A stretch of 64,000 nt of DNA from Apiospora phragmitis (Eukaryota > Ascomycota > Sordariomycetes > Amphisphaeriales > Apiosporaceae), in the NCBI GenBank assembly GCA_038363925.1, contig JAQQWL010000006.1, positions 4,816,501 to 4,880,500 on the forward strand, read 5' to 3'. The notes under the pieces were generated by a model. That model made no database searches, was not told the DNA's origin, and was given only the letters and a program-made list of their open reading frames with translations. Both the position numbers and the translations under genes were made by a program. Within the stretch, counting starts at the first letter, position 1, and each line of letters starts with the position of its first letter. Positions 45,993 through 56,544 of this stretch are shown here, one piece after another.

Positions 45993-48082
45993 TTACTTCC
46001 GACAAAGCCTCCCCGTCTGCAGTGTCAGCCAGTCCTCCTGGCGCGTAACATACCATCCTTCAGACCCCACGGCCGTAGGCGCCCAGAAAACATCCCAGGG
46101 ATCGACCTTCCTCTTGATGTCCAAGAGCCGCTCGTAGTTAGAGCCATAGAAGGCCTGGCCGGAATTGGGCTCCATGACATCTCCCTCGTTCAGATAGCCG
46201 CCTCCGCCTGGGGTGACCTTCCGCAGCCGCCCCATCCAATCCCACGAGATCTTGCGGTTGCCCGCCGCGAACTCGTCCGGGGTGGTGTCCTTGCTCCACG
46301 CGTAGCCGATGATGCCGAACATGAGGGCCTCGCGCCACGCCGGGTTGACGGCGCTCGCTGGCGTGCCCTCAGGCGCGATCCCCTGTATATTGTACTGCAC
46401 CAGCGCGGAGCCTTCCTCGATGATGCTGCGGACGGCGTCCATGGTCGCGTTCAGCAGGGCCTCGTCGTCCCAGTTCTTCCGGGGGAACAGGCGCGACGCG
46501 GTGCGCACGCGGTCAACCGCGACGTTCTCGGTGGGGAAGTGGGACTTCCACGTGTCGTAGAAGTTGTCGTGCTCGAAGTAGTTGGGCGTAAAGTTGAGGC
46601 CCAGCGCGGTCCACTCGGCGAACAGGGGCGCCACCATGTCTTTGAATTCCTCGAGCGGCATGCCCGGCACGAGCCACGGCAGCATGCTCAAGGTGAAGCC
46701 CGTATCGGTGGGGAACATGATGGAGTAGCCGTACGTGTGCCGCGCGGCGTAGCCGGGGAACTTGCGCCAGTAGGCGTACATGGCCTGCCAGAAGACCTCG
46801 TTGCTGTTCTCGGTGCCCGGCCCGCTGGCCAGCTCGAACGTGACGCCCGAGAAGCTCGAGGCCGGGTGCAGCTTCAGCGCCATGCCGGTCACGACGCCGA
46901 ATGTCGAGCCGCCGCCGCCGCGGAGCGCCCAGAACAGGTCCGTGTTCTGCGTCTCGTCCGCCGTCACGAAGCGGCCGTCGGGCAGCACGACGTCGACGCT
47001 GAGGACCGAGTCGGCGCCCATGCCGTACAGCGAGATCAGGGGCCCGTGGCCGCCGCCGGCCATGTAGCCGCCGGCGGCGCCGACGCCCTTGCACTCGCCG
47101 CCGACGGCGGTGTAGCCGAGCTGGCGCGTGAGCTCGTACAGGTCGTGGATCTGGATCCCCGCGCCGACCTTGAGGGCCGGGCCGGTGTACGACGGCGTCT
47201 GCAGCTCCTCGACGAACTCGGAGCTCTTGAGGTGGTGCGTCCAGATGGAGAGGGAACCCGCGCCGGTCGACTTGCCGAAGAAGTCGTGGCCCGTGTTGTG
47301 CACGACCAGCCGCATGTTGATGTTGCGCGCGAAGTTGACGGCCAGCTGCACCTGCGCTACGGTGCTGACGTTGACGGCGTACTGTGGGAACCCGCCGATC
47401 TCGCAGGTGCTGTTGGCGTTGGCGCCGTTCTGCGGCATGCATGTCTGGCCTTGGAACAAGGGGCTCATAACCGAGGTTGGATCACGAACACTGTGAGCAG
47501 AGATTAGACGTTGCTGGTTGCAAGTATCAGGCGGTGATGAGGATGGCGACTGAATTACTCACTGGACTTCCGAGTCATGCCAGCCGTCGAGGACATTTTG
47601 ACACTTTGCTGCGTCGTAGAACTCATGGTCGGGATAACAGACGGCACCGATCGGGATGGTCTTGATCAATGCCCCGCCGGTCAGTTGATCGAAGACATCC
47701 CACTCGGACGCCGTGGGCCAGAGCTCATCGCCCGGGTAGGTTTTGCAGGCCGGAAATTTGCGCTGTTCTGCTCCGTTGACGGGGAATCCAAACAGCGAGA
47801 CGTCAATATCAAGCTTCGTCAGATTCTGGAGAACGGCATCTGTGAGTTGCAGGGATGCGGCGTCCCCTGAGGCCCATGAGCCACTCAAGTGCTCAGCAGC
47901 ACGTCCAAGTGTGGCCTTAGTAGCAACAGCTAATCAAAAGGTCTTGTGTAAGTACAGCAACGAGAGAAGAAGACATGGAGGACTGTAAATCGCTTACGTA
48001 ACAGTTGGCCAGCTACACTACTCTGAAATAGGGGTATGAAGAGCCCTAGAGCAGGTAGCAGTGTTCGACTGATGGGAGTCAT
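45993..48082 (-). CDS. Secreted FAD-linked oxidase (berberine-bridge-enzyme-like)
   Basis: Three exons, 47998..48082, 47563..47929 and 45993..47490, with introns of 68 and 72 bp and exact phase; 649 aa. The N-terminus MTPISRTLLPALGLFIPLF is a signal peptide ending near SSVAG. The FAD-binding type 4 (VAO/PCMH) domain shows YAVNVSTVAQVQLAVNFA, VVHNTGHDFFGKSTGAGSL, GAGIQIHDLYEL, GGECKGVGAAGGYMAGGGHG and RGGGGSTFGVVT. His of NTGHD and Cys of GGEC are at the positions that carry flavin in bicovalent members of the family. The C-terminal BBE segment ends with NYERLLDIKRKVDPWDVFWA, the usual FAD-closing motif. Likely an extracellular or secretory-pathway alcohol, sugar or secondary-metabolite oxidase; the substrate cannot be told. 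No biosynthetic cluster surrounds it. Its promoter carries a (TA)14 run. Confidence 0.9.
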
Positions 48083-48162
48083 GGTGAACGAGTGGGATGG
48101 GCAACAACGAGTGGCTTGCCTACAGAGGGTCAAGCAATGGTCATCGTGCGCACTGTCACTGC

Positions 48163-48194
<32 letters not shown>

Positions 48195-49246
48195 GATTGA
48201 TTACTTGGTGGCACATTGTGTTGCGCTGTGCCGCGCCGAAATCCCCTGACCCCGGCAGCAAGCTCCTTTTTCTCATCTTTGTTATCGGGCCAATGCACAA
48301 TCGATAGCAGCTGTGATGTTACCATTACATCCCCGGTCCCCAGCGCAGTACCCGATGTTCTGTCACGGCGGCGGTACTAACCGCATTTCGACGATTACGT
48401 TGTATAATACATATACATATGTGGGGACGTATACTACCCAAGAATGCACACACGGAATCCCTACACCAATCTGGACAACCTTGAGTCACGCAATCTTGGA
48501 CCAATTTTCCCGGATGGAACAGCAGGATCGGAAGACTCCGGAAACAGGACCTTTGGCGTCGATCGAAATCACAACGACTTCCTTCAAGAAAGCATCACAT
48601 GTTACGGCCATTGTTTCCTTCCAAGGGCCCGAACATTCTGCAGCAGGGCTTCGTAGCTGTCATTTTTGTCCCTTCACAGCTTGGTGAAGCGGCTGCTGAC
48701 TTCCAATGCTGACGTTCAGAGTCAACTACCTTCATAGGTGTTGTGCATATTTGATGTCAAACCTGCACTATTTGATAAGCGCGATGCCATCAGCTAAATT
48801 GGTTCTCTCAATCAACAGATACATCGTTACGGGACTCTGCCAAAACACTAGCGAAATGAATCACCACGTAAATTGATGACTAGACACAAAGCTGTACAGG
48901 CAAATCACCGGATAAACATGGGCTATATTAGTGCGACTTCCGAATAGCACACTATGCCTTACGTCGTATATTCGCTGGGGAGTGACGATCTGCGGCGCTG
49001 GCCCAGACTCAGGTTTGAGAGTATGCTGACGAAGGTGAGGTGAATATAAAAACTGCTTCTGTACAATATCAGCCTGCATTGAATGCTTTCCCAAAACGAT
49101 AAAGTTGCCTTCTCTGGAACAGAAACTGTGGCTTCTCTCGCACAAATTTACAACAACATTTACTACCAACTCTACAGCCAAGACTGCATCTGCAATAATC
49201 TTCACCGGGCCGCAACTTTTGCAAGACTCACCCACAAAGCAACAAG
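48083..49246. other. Divergent intergenic region
   Basis: Shared upstream region of the minus-strand FAD oxidase and the plus-strand cysteine-rich secreted protein. It contains the (TA)14 run at 48163-48190. No other gene is supported. Confidence 0.55.
48163..48190. repeat. (TA)14 microsatellite
   Basis: Uninterrupted dinucleotide run beginning 81 bp upstream of the FAD-oxidase start codon, where a core promoter would lie. Confidence 0.95.
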
Positions 49247-50115
49247 ATGGCTACCACGGTCATCAAATTTGCCACCCTCTGGGCTTTCCTGTGCTGCGCC
49301 TTTGCGGCATTCATGGTCGTGCGTTATCCAAAAGCCTCGATCTAGGCTCTTTCCTGACATGATAACAGGAGGCAGCTTCGTTGCCCGGTGCCCACGGCGG
49401 TGAGACCGATCTCGCCAAGAGAAGCAACAGCCAAGTTGAGGGCCGAGGAATCACGTGGAAGCTTGCCATCGAGGAGGGCGGGCCCATCATAGAGTTCAAC
49501 GGCACTCTACAGGTAAAGATGACAATTATTCCAACCCATCCCTGGCCAGTTCTTCTAATGTTCAAGTACTCCGGAATCTAGCAAGTCAAGAAGCAGATCC
49601 AGGCTATCAAGCCTGACTTCAAGTTCACTCCCGTCCCCTTGAGCAGCAACACCTCGAGCAACACTGCGGCCCTCAACGAGCTAGATGTAAGCCTACTTCC
49701 ATAAACTCCCTTCTTTCTTCCATCGTCTATCAGTTGCCTTGAATTTCTATTCAGTATGCTAACAACAGCCTGTTATCAATGCTAGTGCCTAGATGAAAAC
49801 CAAGACGCCGCCATTGCCGGCGCTATCGGGGATGACATCAAATACCTCAACGGCCTTGGCGACGCCCGATGCGGCGACCACGGCGGCAGCGACGGGACCC
49901 ACTGTGGCACGATCAGCTGTTCCTGGAACAGCGCCATCAAGTGGTGCAACATGGGCCCCGACTACTACGAGGACTACTGCAGCTCCTTCGCCTATTACGC
50001 CCAGAACATTCTGGACGACTGCAAGAACGACGACGGCAGAACGACGCATGGCCAGCAGAGGGACAACATGGCAGACCACAACATCCTGATCGTCGTCGAG
50101 GAGGGTGCTTGCTAG
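49247..50115 (+). CDS. Small cysteine-rich secreted protein with Kex2 site
   Basis: Four exons (49247..49315, 49369..49512, 49582..49686, 49786..50115) all join in phase 0; introns are 53, 69 and 99 bp, the last with a TGCTAAC branch site. The product is 215 aa. Residues 1-23 (MATTVIKFATLWAFLCCAFA) form a signal peptide. Exon 2 brings a short pro-region ending LAKR, a Kex2 cleavage site, so a mature domain of about 175 aa is expected. It holds CLDENQD, CGDHGG, HCGTISCSWNSAIKWCN, DYCSSF, DDCKND and a terminal Cys. The CGxxSCSxNSAIxWCN pattern recurs in small secreted proteins of many filamentous ascomycetes, with unknown role; an apoplastic effector or antimicrobial role is only inference. The start was chosen because it lies in good context (ACAAGATGG) and gives the signal peptide. 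Confidence 0.85.
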
Positions 50116-50419
50116 ACGACTTGCTGTCAAGGTAGACAGCTTGCTGTTAGGTAAAGGCTTTGATACGGCAAGCGTTCATGTTACATCTAGACTTTTATCC
50201 CGGTTGAAGGCGTCTGGGAACCGTCGGTACCGCACCAAAGCATAATACATAATGTGTCAACTGAGAATGTTGAAATATGTGAATGAGGATGCCGTGCGCC
50301 GTTTGCCAAGACCAAGTCTAATCAGTGCCCTGTGTACCACGTTATTGAATTTCCCCGTTCGCTCAAACCCTTCCCTAAGATCGGCTTCTTCACGACCCAA
50401 ACGCCATGATCGCAATCCG

Positions 50420-51148
50420 TCACCTGGCCGTTGGGCAATGTCGATCCTTGGCAATCGTGCGCTCCATCACCCGCACGAAGCCCGACTTGGCCGCGACCCG
50501 CTCGCTCGCGAGGTTGCCCAGCCGGATGTACGCTACCACCTCCTCCTCTTCCACCGCCGCCGCCGCCGCCGCCTCCGGCCTTGTTTCCCAATATCGCCCT
50601 TAGCATGGCCCCGACCGCCTCGGTGGCGACACCGAGGCCACGACATGGACCGGCCACATACCAGCCGGCCTCTTCGGGCGCCACGCGGAGGACGCCGGTG
50701 AAGCCGATTAGTTTCGGTGCCGTTGTAGTCGACGCCGGGGCAGATTCTCCTCTGGGCTTTCTTGGCGAAGCCCCATCATGTTGCTGCTGCTGCTGATGCG
50801 AATCATGGACGGTCGAGGTGGCGACAAGCCCGTACAGCGGAGACTCGGGCCCGACCATGACGGCGAAGTTCACGATGCCGGGCTTGGCACCGTAGGCGCG
50901 TTCGCGGATCAAGGTGCGGGTCGCCTCGAGGTCCGGGGCCGTCTCCATGCCCCTGTTTCTCCGCCCTCAAAGTTGGCCAAGTCAGTAAGTATAATTCCTT
51001 ATTAGGTGTATCTTCAGTCAGTCTCTTCGTATCTTACTTACGTTCCGGCGAGATTGGCCGGGTCGGTCCAAATCTCGTAGACGCCTTGCGCATGCTTCTC
51101 CTCTGACAGGGGCTCGAGATAAAACCGCGGAGATGGGTTATTCGCCAT
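50420..51148 (-). CDS. GNAT-family N-acetyltransferase with one frameshift
   Basis: Exon 1 51042..51148 (MANNPSPRFYLEPLSEE, then VYEIWTDPANLAG) and exon 2 starting at 50952 are joined across an 89-bp intron with GTAAGT donor. The Acetyltransf_3-like core reads FAVMVGPESPLYGLV, KLIGFTGVLRV, then EAGWYVAGPCRGLGVATEAVG (acetyl-CoA site; normal consensus GxGxA). A low-complexity Gln/Ser insert follows TSTVHDSH. After AMLRAILGNK the reading frame changes. The continuation VVAYIRLGNLASERVAAKSG is the usual GNAT C-terminal motif but lies in the +1 frame, across a GGC/GCG trinucleotide run. Removing one base gives 639 nt (212 aa), divisible by three. If the frame as written is used, the protein instead continues in unrelated Gly-rich sequence to 50322. 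Confidence 0.75.
50552..50577. repeat. GCC/GGC trinucleotide run
   Basis: Six to eight imperfect units inside the acetyltransferase gene, directly beside the apparent frameshift. Confidence 0.8.
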
Positions 51149-51699
51149 ATTAAGGAAGTGTGGCTGGGGGCTAACTCCTCTGAAATAAGGTTTTTGTTGT
51201 TTCATAGTGCTCGTTTCTTTCTATGCTTTCTAGGCCCTCCTTGATTTTGAAGGTCCTGATGCGATGTCAGCCCCCGCAGCTGACGCAATTTTCTAGGTCA
51301 CACTGCATGTATCTAACGGGTTTCGCTTAGCAAATATATAACGGCGGGAACATACGTAATCAGTGGTAGCTGTAACAATATCGTGAATAGTAGCAGCCAA
51401 CTCCTTAACTTGCCCCTAATATTATTCTTATTCCTATCCGTTACCCGTTCTCATACTGGTTCTGCTCGAGATTCCCCTTTCTAGGAAGGGAAGCATTCGC
51501 TATAAAGAAGGTCAATAACCAAACCGTGCTTGGTCTGGCATATGGGGTGGGCCCAAAAGCTTCTATGTTATCTGTGTTAAATCTCATTGTGAATTGCAAA
51601 GCTATACACATTAGTCTTACGTTGGCCATTTCATCTTATGAAACGTAAGCTCAAGATAGCGCCGGTTCCCCTGTAGTGAACCCCAGTCTCCCGGGACAT
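51149..51699. other. Intergenic region
   Basis: Upstream region of the acetyltransferase gene. Nothing else recognised. Confidence 0.4.
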
Positions 51700-52253
51700 C
51701 CATTGCTCTCTCTCACTCTTTAAATAACTCGCCTGACGCGTTGATGTCCAAAGGGTAAGTAGTGGCCTCGATAGCCTTGCTAGCGTCATCAGCTACCGGG
51801 GCGGCGCCCTCGTCACTGCTATAGTTGAGGAGACAGAGACGCATGGGGGGCGTGGGACGCGGCGAGGGAGACGAGGTGGACGACGTAGGCGTCTTCGGCC
51901 TCCTTGGACGGCCCGCCGATAACGTTATCGATGACACTTCCGCCGTGTTGTTGTCCCTTTTTTTCTCGGCCTCAGCAGTCGCGTGCCGCCCCCGCCATGC
52001 CGTACACGTACGTGATATTGCCCGAGATTTCCTGCTTCAAGGGCCACGAGGGCACCGAGCCGGGGGACCCGTGCGTGAGCAAGCCGAGCAACGGCCCTAA
52101 CCCGTGGCGGTGAAACGAAGCGAACCTTTCTTTCTCGGAGTCAGGCCCGCGGCATTGTTCGAGATCGATGAACCCAGGAGCGCCGGCTCTTCGTCCCAGA
52201 TCAGTTCTGTCGACCCGGGCACGCGTAAAGACAGACACCCCTTTTCCATCCAA
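51700..52253 (-). pseudogene. Unrecognised coding relic
   Basis: On the minus strand protein-like segments occur in different frames: HGSPGSVPSWPLKQEISGN, ITYVYGMAGAARDC and a stop, then IDNVIGGPSKEAEDAYVVHL and VSLAASHAP, finally SSDEGAAPVADDASKAIEAT followed by YPLDINASGELFKE. Codon-like composition and the succession suggest one decayed gene with two frameshifts. The plus strand has short overlapping frames too, and the family is not recognised. Confidence 0.25.
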
Positions 52254-53496
52254 TCCTCATTTATCAGCGACGCTCTCGAGGTAGCGCCGGATGTCCGTCG
52301 ACGCGTGCGCAGCGGTGCTTGGGTAAGTACGTACCCGCTTCTTTAGCGCCACGGCGGGTAGAAGGATAAAGAGCTCGATGTCGCAGGTGGGGACCTGAGG
52401 GAACTGATGTCCAGTACGAGGCGCCGCCGGAACCGCCAACTAAACGTCAACTAGCCAGATATCTTCGGGGAACAAGATAACAGGTCTCAAGAAATTGAGC
52501 TTGTCATGGTCGACACAGGGATCGTCGTCGAGGGTTCTCAACTAGGCGTTCTCGCAAGACTCGAACTCATCGTACTGCGCGCTGCCGCCCCGCACCGGCA
52601 CGCTTCGATCTCTTTTCGTACTTCTGGGTCTGAAATGACAATTGCGCTGTCGAGTTATCGCCCCTAGTATTGGTCTCGTCAGGTCTAGTAGCTATGTTAA
52701 AGCAAAATCGAGTGTTTATTGTAGATGTTACGGGTGATAATTCATACATAGGCAGAGGTGTCGTCGTTTTTCGCTTTTCCTTTGCCATGCCCGTTATAAG
52801 CTGAATAGATATGGCTCCTGTAGATTCGCCTGCATCTCTAGGGCGGACTCCTCTCTGTAACAAGTAAGCAGGTTAGCACTTCATTGCACGTATGCCGTAG
52901 CCTCAACTCCAATGGCGACACTGGCGAATCGCGCGAGGGGTTGCGGCTTTCGCCTACGTTACGTCGCACCAACACAATGTGTCCATATACGTTGGCCAAA
53001 GTCATCTTCGACCAACACCAAGCGGGGTAGGTCCATGAACGTTGCACTGCATGGGCTGTTGGTAGAAGACGCCTGCCACCAAACAAGCTGCCTTTTCGTC
53101 AGCTTACCTACGGTGTACCGCCTCTAAGTTGTGGACAAAGAAACCCACCAGTGGTAATGGCGAGTCATAGAAGTCGTGTATCCAGACAGGTATTAGGTTC
53201 TTATGCTCTTGTTATTATACATATCATAGTTGAAGTCATTAGTAGATGCAAGCAAAAAAATGAACCAGGATCGGCAATGTTATTCTCGGCTATCGGAATA
53301 ACTCAAGTATATCAGTAAAAGATCGAGGAAAATATTCCGGGTACAAATATGCACGGAAATAACGAGACAAATGGTATCTACGTAACCCCAAAGCCCAAAG
53401 AAATAATGCCGAAAAGGGGGGTCGTAACGATTCGTGACCTTGCGCCAGCGCCCGCGTTTCCAAAGGGGCGCAAACAAAAACCCAACCAAGGGTTCA
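52254..53496. other. Intergenic region
   Basis: No supported gene. Only short scattered frames, and the 3' flank of the first Zn2Cys6 gene. Confidence 0.4.
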
Positions 53497-56400
53497 CTAG
53501 CCAGCCCAGTTCATACCCGATGTCCCGTTGCTCCTCATGTCATTGCCGTAGCCCATACCCCCGAGACTAAGATACGTATCGATGTCCGTCATTCCTTCGT
53601 TTTCCAGAACGCCCATCAACTCTACTTGCTGGGCGTGACTCAGGCTGCCTTGTCGCTCGGGTGGCATGTTGTGCATCTGGGTATCGCCCATTCCCATAAC
53701 GCCAAGACCATTTGGGTTGTTCGAAGGTGCCCAGTAATCGTGGTTCATCCCGCCAAAATTATAGGGGGAAATGAACGGTGGGGGTGGGTTGAACCAATCG
53801 GTGATGGTCGTCGGCTGTGGTAATGGTCTTTGACCTTGCGGGTGGTGGTTAGGTGGTAGGGGAGGTATCGTGAATATTGCGGGATTGCGTTGCTGCTGCT
53901 CCTGCTGCTGCTGCTGCTGTTGTTGAGGTTGGCCCATTGAGTGGTTTTGTGGCAGATTAACCGGGGACGCGTGTGCCAAGTTGGGTGTGGCCATGGCGGA
54001 CGCGGGCAGCATAGGTGTGGACATGATAGGGGTAGCGCCAGCACCCGGTGGGACGGACTCCGGTGGGGTTGGGAGATGATGTGGAGGTGACAGTAGAGGG
54101 GGAGATGCGTTGGTGTCCGATTCAGGAGGCGTAGATTCCTCAAGCAGCAGATTCTCGTTCGATTGGGTGAAATCAGGGGGGAAATAGCTGAAGCGTCGGC
54201 CAGAAGGATCGCTAGGAGCCGGGTTATGAAAGATGGAGTTGGAGCGGAAAGTTGGCTGGCCAGCGAAAGGGTTGTCGAAACTGACTGGTTCCGGTGCCGT
54301 ATCAAACACGTATCCAAATTGTGGAGGGTTGAAGGCAGGTGCTCCATTTGAGGGAGCTTGCCTGGACACCGTCGTCGCACTGGAATGGTCAGATGTTGAA
54401 GGCGAGTTCGTATCCTGCTGTGAGGATGGCGTCCCAAATGTACTGGAGGCCGACAGCACCGGCGTGTGTCTTGCCTCATAGCTCCGAAGACACGCTTTCG
54501 AGAACGTAGAATATAGTTCAGATGCAGCGCTTATCCCCGGCCAACGCTCAGCGCACTGATCCAGTATATCAAGAGCCACGTTGATAAGCTCTTCAGTCTC
54601 CTCCCGAGAGTGCGCGGCGCGAACATCAGGGTAAGCAGCAACACTCCAAAGTATGGTATTGAGTGCCATGTATAGGGTGAAGACAAACACCCATGTGATG
54701 TCTACAGCAGCCGCCATCATCTGCTTGCTGGATAGGTTGATGATGAATGCGGCAGAGTCAAAGCACTTGCCGGCTGACCTGCTGGATGGTTTGGGTACCT
54801 GAGGCGACGGCCTATGAAGTGCAATGATCATTGTATGATACTTCCCGGTAAACCTATACAATTATTAGCGATGCTGGACTGCCAAGCAGGGCAATGTTGG
54901 TGGTTGAGGTGAGATACTAACCATGGCTTGCACCAAGCGGGACTTGCTGGGGAGGCGTTGAGCCACTGGTCCAATTCGGTCTCCATTGCCGTAAACCAGG
55001 GATGACGCTCATCCCTGGGTTCCGGCTGCTTCTTCTCGTACAAAACTCGCTCGACCTCCGACTGGCACAACCGCATCTTACAGAAATGTATTGCTATCAG
55101 CTTCTTTTCGTCGGCTGGGCCTTGCAATATGCCATGTTCGGTTATGTTTTCGTCCTTGGCGCTCTCGAAGAACTTCACATCAACAAGATCGTCGCTCTTG
55201 GCGAAACCATTTGGCCGGCCCATGCTGGAGGCTAGCCCGAACTCCATCGCTGTAATGGTCCAGCTCAACCGCCTGCGCATATCTAACGTCAGGGGATCCT
55301 CGGTGCCCATGGATATTGTCTTTTCATCTGCTAGACCTAGCTGTTGGCATATCCTTGTTGCTAGGCCAATGATGTAGTAGACTGAGGTCCGAGTTGGCGT
55401 CAGCAGCGAGTACTGCCCTATTAAAGCAAGACACTGAATCGTTTTCAGGTCCTTTGGTCGAACGATTTCCTCGAAACGCTGCATAGCAGCGAGATAGTAA
55501 CTATCAGCAAGCCCTGCATAGGTGGTATCGAGCTTTTGCATGCTAATGGCCATAACCATCCTGATAACGAAGTGCTGATACGCGTCTTGGCTTCCATTGT
55601 ACACATCGTCAAGGTCGCTGGCTAGCCTGTTCTCATGAAGGGTCGGTGTCAAAATTTGCCCTAGTCTACGTGTTAGCATTTTTCCTGCGGAGAATAGTTG
55701 TACAAACTGCCCTACCACGCTGGCAGTACACTTCGATCAGTTTGTCTGCAATGGCCCGGCTGGGAAGATTGTCTGCTGGGAAAGCGCTGATCATGGGATA
55801 GCTCTTCTTCCTCGACATTATCGGGGGCGGTATGCTGAAGGACTGCGATCGTAGACCCGTGTGGCCTGGACCGCCGCTTGCAGCTTGACGCCGCACTCGA
55901 ACTTCGGGAATGAGCTGTGATATGTGCTGGGAGTCCGTGTAGCGCTTGGCTTCTTCCATCAGGATTCGCGTCATGGCTATTCCGCTGGAGGGCCCAAGGT
56001 AGCGGGGGGTTTCGTCCGTCTCGTTCAATCGAACCAAGCCTCCGGGTCCGACTATGTCGTCGCTGTTTTTGGGGAAAGCATCCTCGTCCGTGTATTGGCC
56101 GAGCTCGGCTTCGAGGGCTCGTACGCGTGCCTGAAGCTTGACGACATAGTACCGGCTGATCTTCTTGCCCTTGGTGGTGTCGAAGTATTCGCACACAGAC
56201 CCGGAGCGTTCGCATGGGAGGCAGCGGGGTAGCGTCGGGTCGCATCGCGTCTTTCTCTACATGATGCACGGGACAGGTCAGCACGCCTGGTTCTGGCTCG
56301 GAAAAGTCGCAAACAAAAGCCAGCGGCCGATGCAGGTTCCCTTTTGGTGGAGAAGGACGGGACGTACCTGACGACAACGACAGCATGCTGTTAGAGTGTG

Positions 56401-56544
56401 CGCAATGCGATGTGAGCCATCTTCCTCCGCGTGTTCATCCCGAATGGCGATGGCTGGGCGGCCGGGCTGATGGTAGCCTTGCGGAAATCTCGGCTGGTAA
56501 GTTCCTAAGCCCTCTATGTGGCGGAACACATCGGAGGCGTCCAT
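53497..56544 (-). CDS. Zn2Cys6 transcription factor (fungal_trans), one internal splice uncertain
   Basis: Exon 1 56368..56544 ends in ACCRCRQ and exon 2, from 56256, begins RKTRCDP. The 111-bp intron thus lies inside the zinc cluster, C-x2-C-x6-C-x6-C-x2-C-x6-C. A coiled linker follows (VKLQARVRALEAELG). The regulatory domain starts near 55700 with TPTLHENRLASDLDDV, then YAGLADSYYLAAMQRFEE, PKDLKTIQCLALIGQYSLL, RICQQLGL and RRRLSWTITAMEFGLASSMG, the hallmark RRRhWW-like fungal_trans segment. An intron at 54854..54921 joins CKPW to FTGKYHTMII exactly. The junction around 55665-55725 is unclear: the best donor (GTACTG) and the acceptor after a GCTAAC branch site keep frame but drop the LHRP-like motif. 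The C-terminal 350 residues are low-complexity with a Gln run, perhaps a transactivation region. Confidence 0.82.
53889..53931. repeat. CTG/CAG run encoding polyglutamine
   Basis: Imperfect trinucleotide run inside the C-terminal region of the first Zn2Cys6 protein; on the minus strand it gives about 14 Gln with one Glu. Confidence 0.85.

Noticed and set aside
45960..47507. 515-codon open frame on the plus strand
   Set aside because: It lies antisense to the FAD oxidase, whose motifs, introns and signal peptide are clear. High third-position GC opens the opposite strand.
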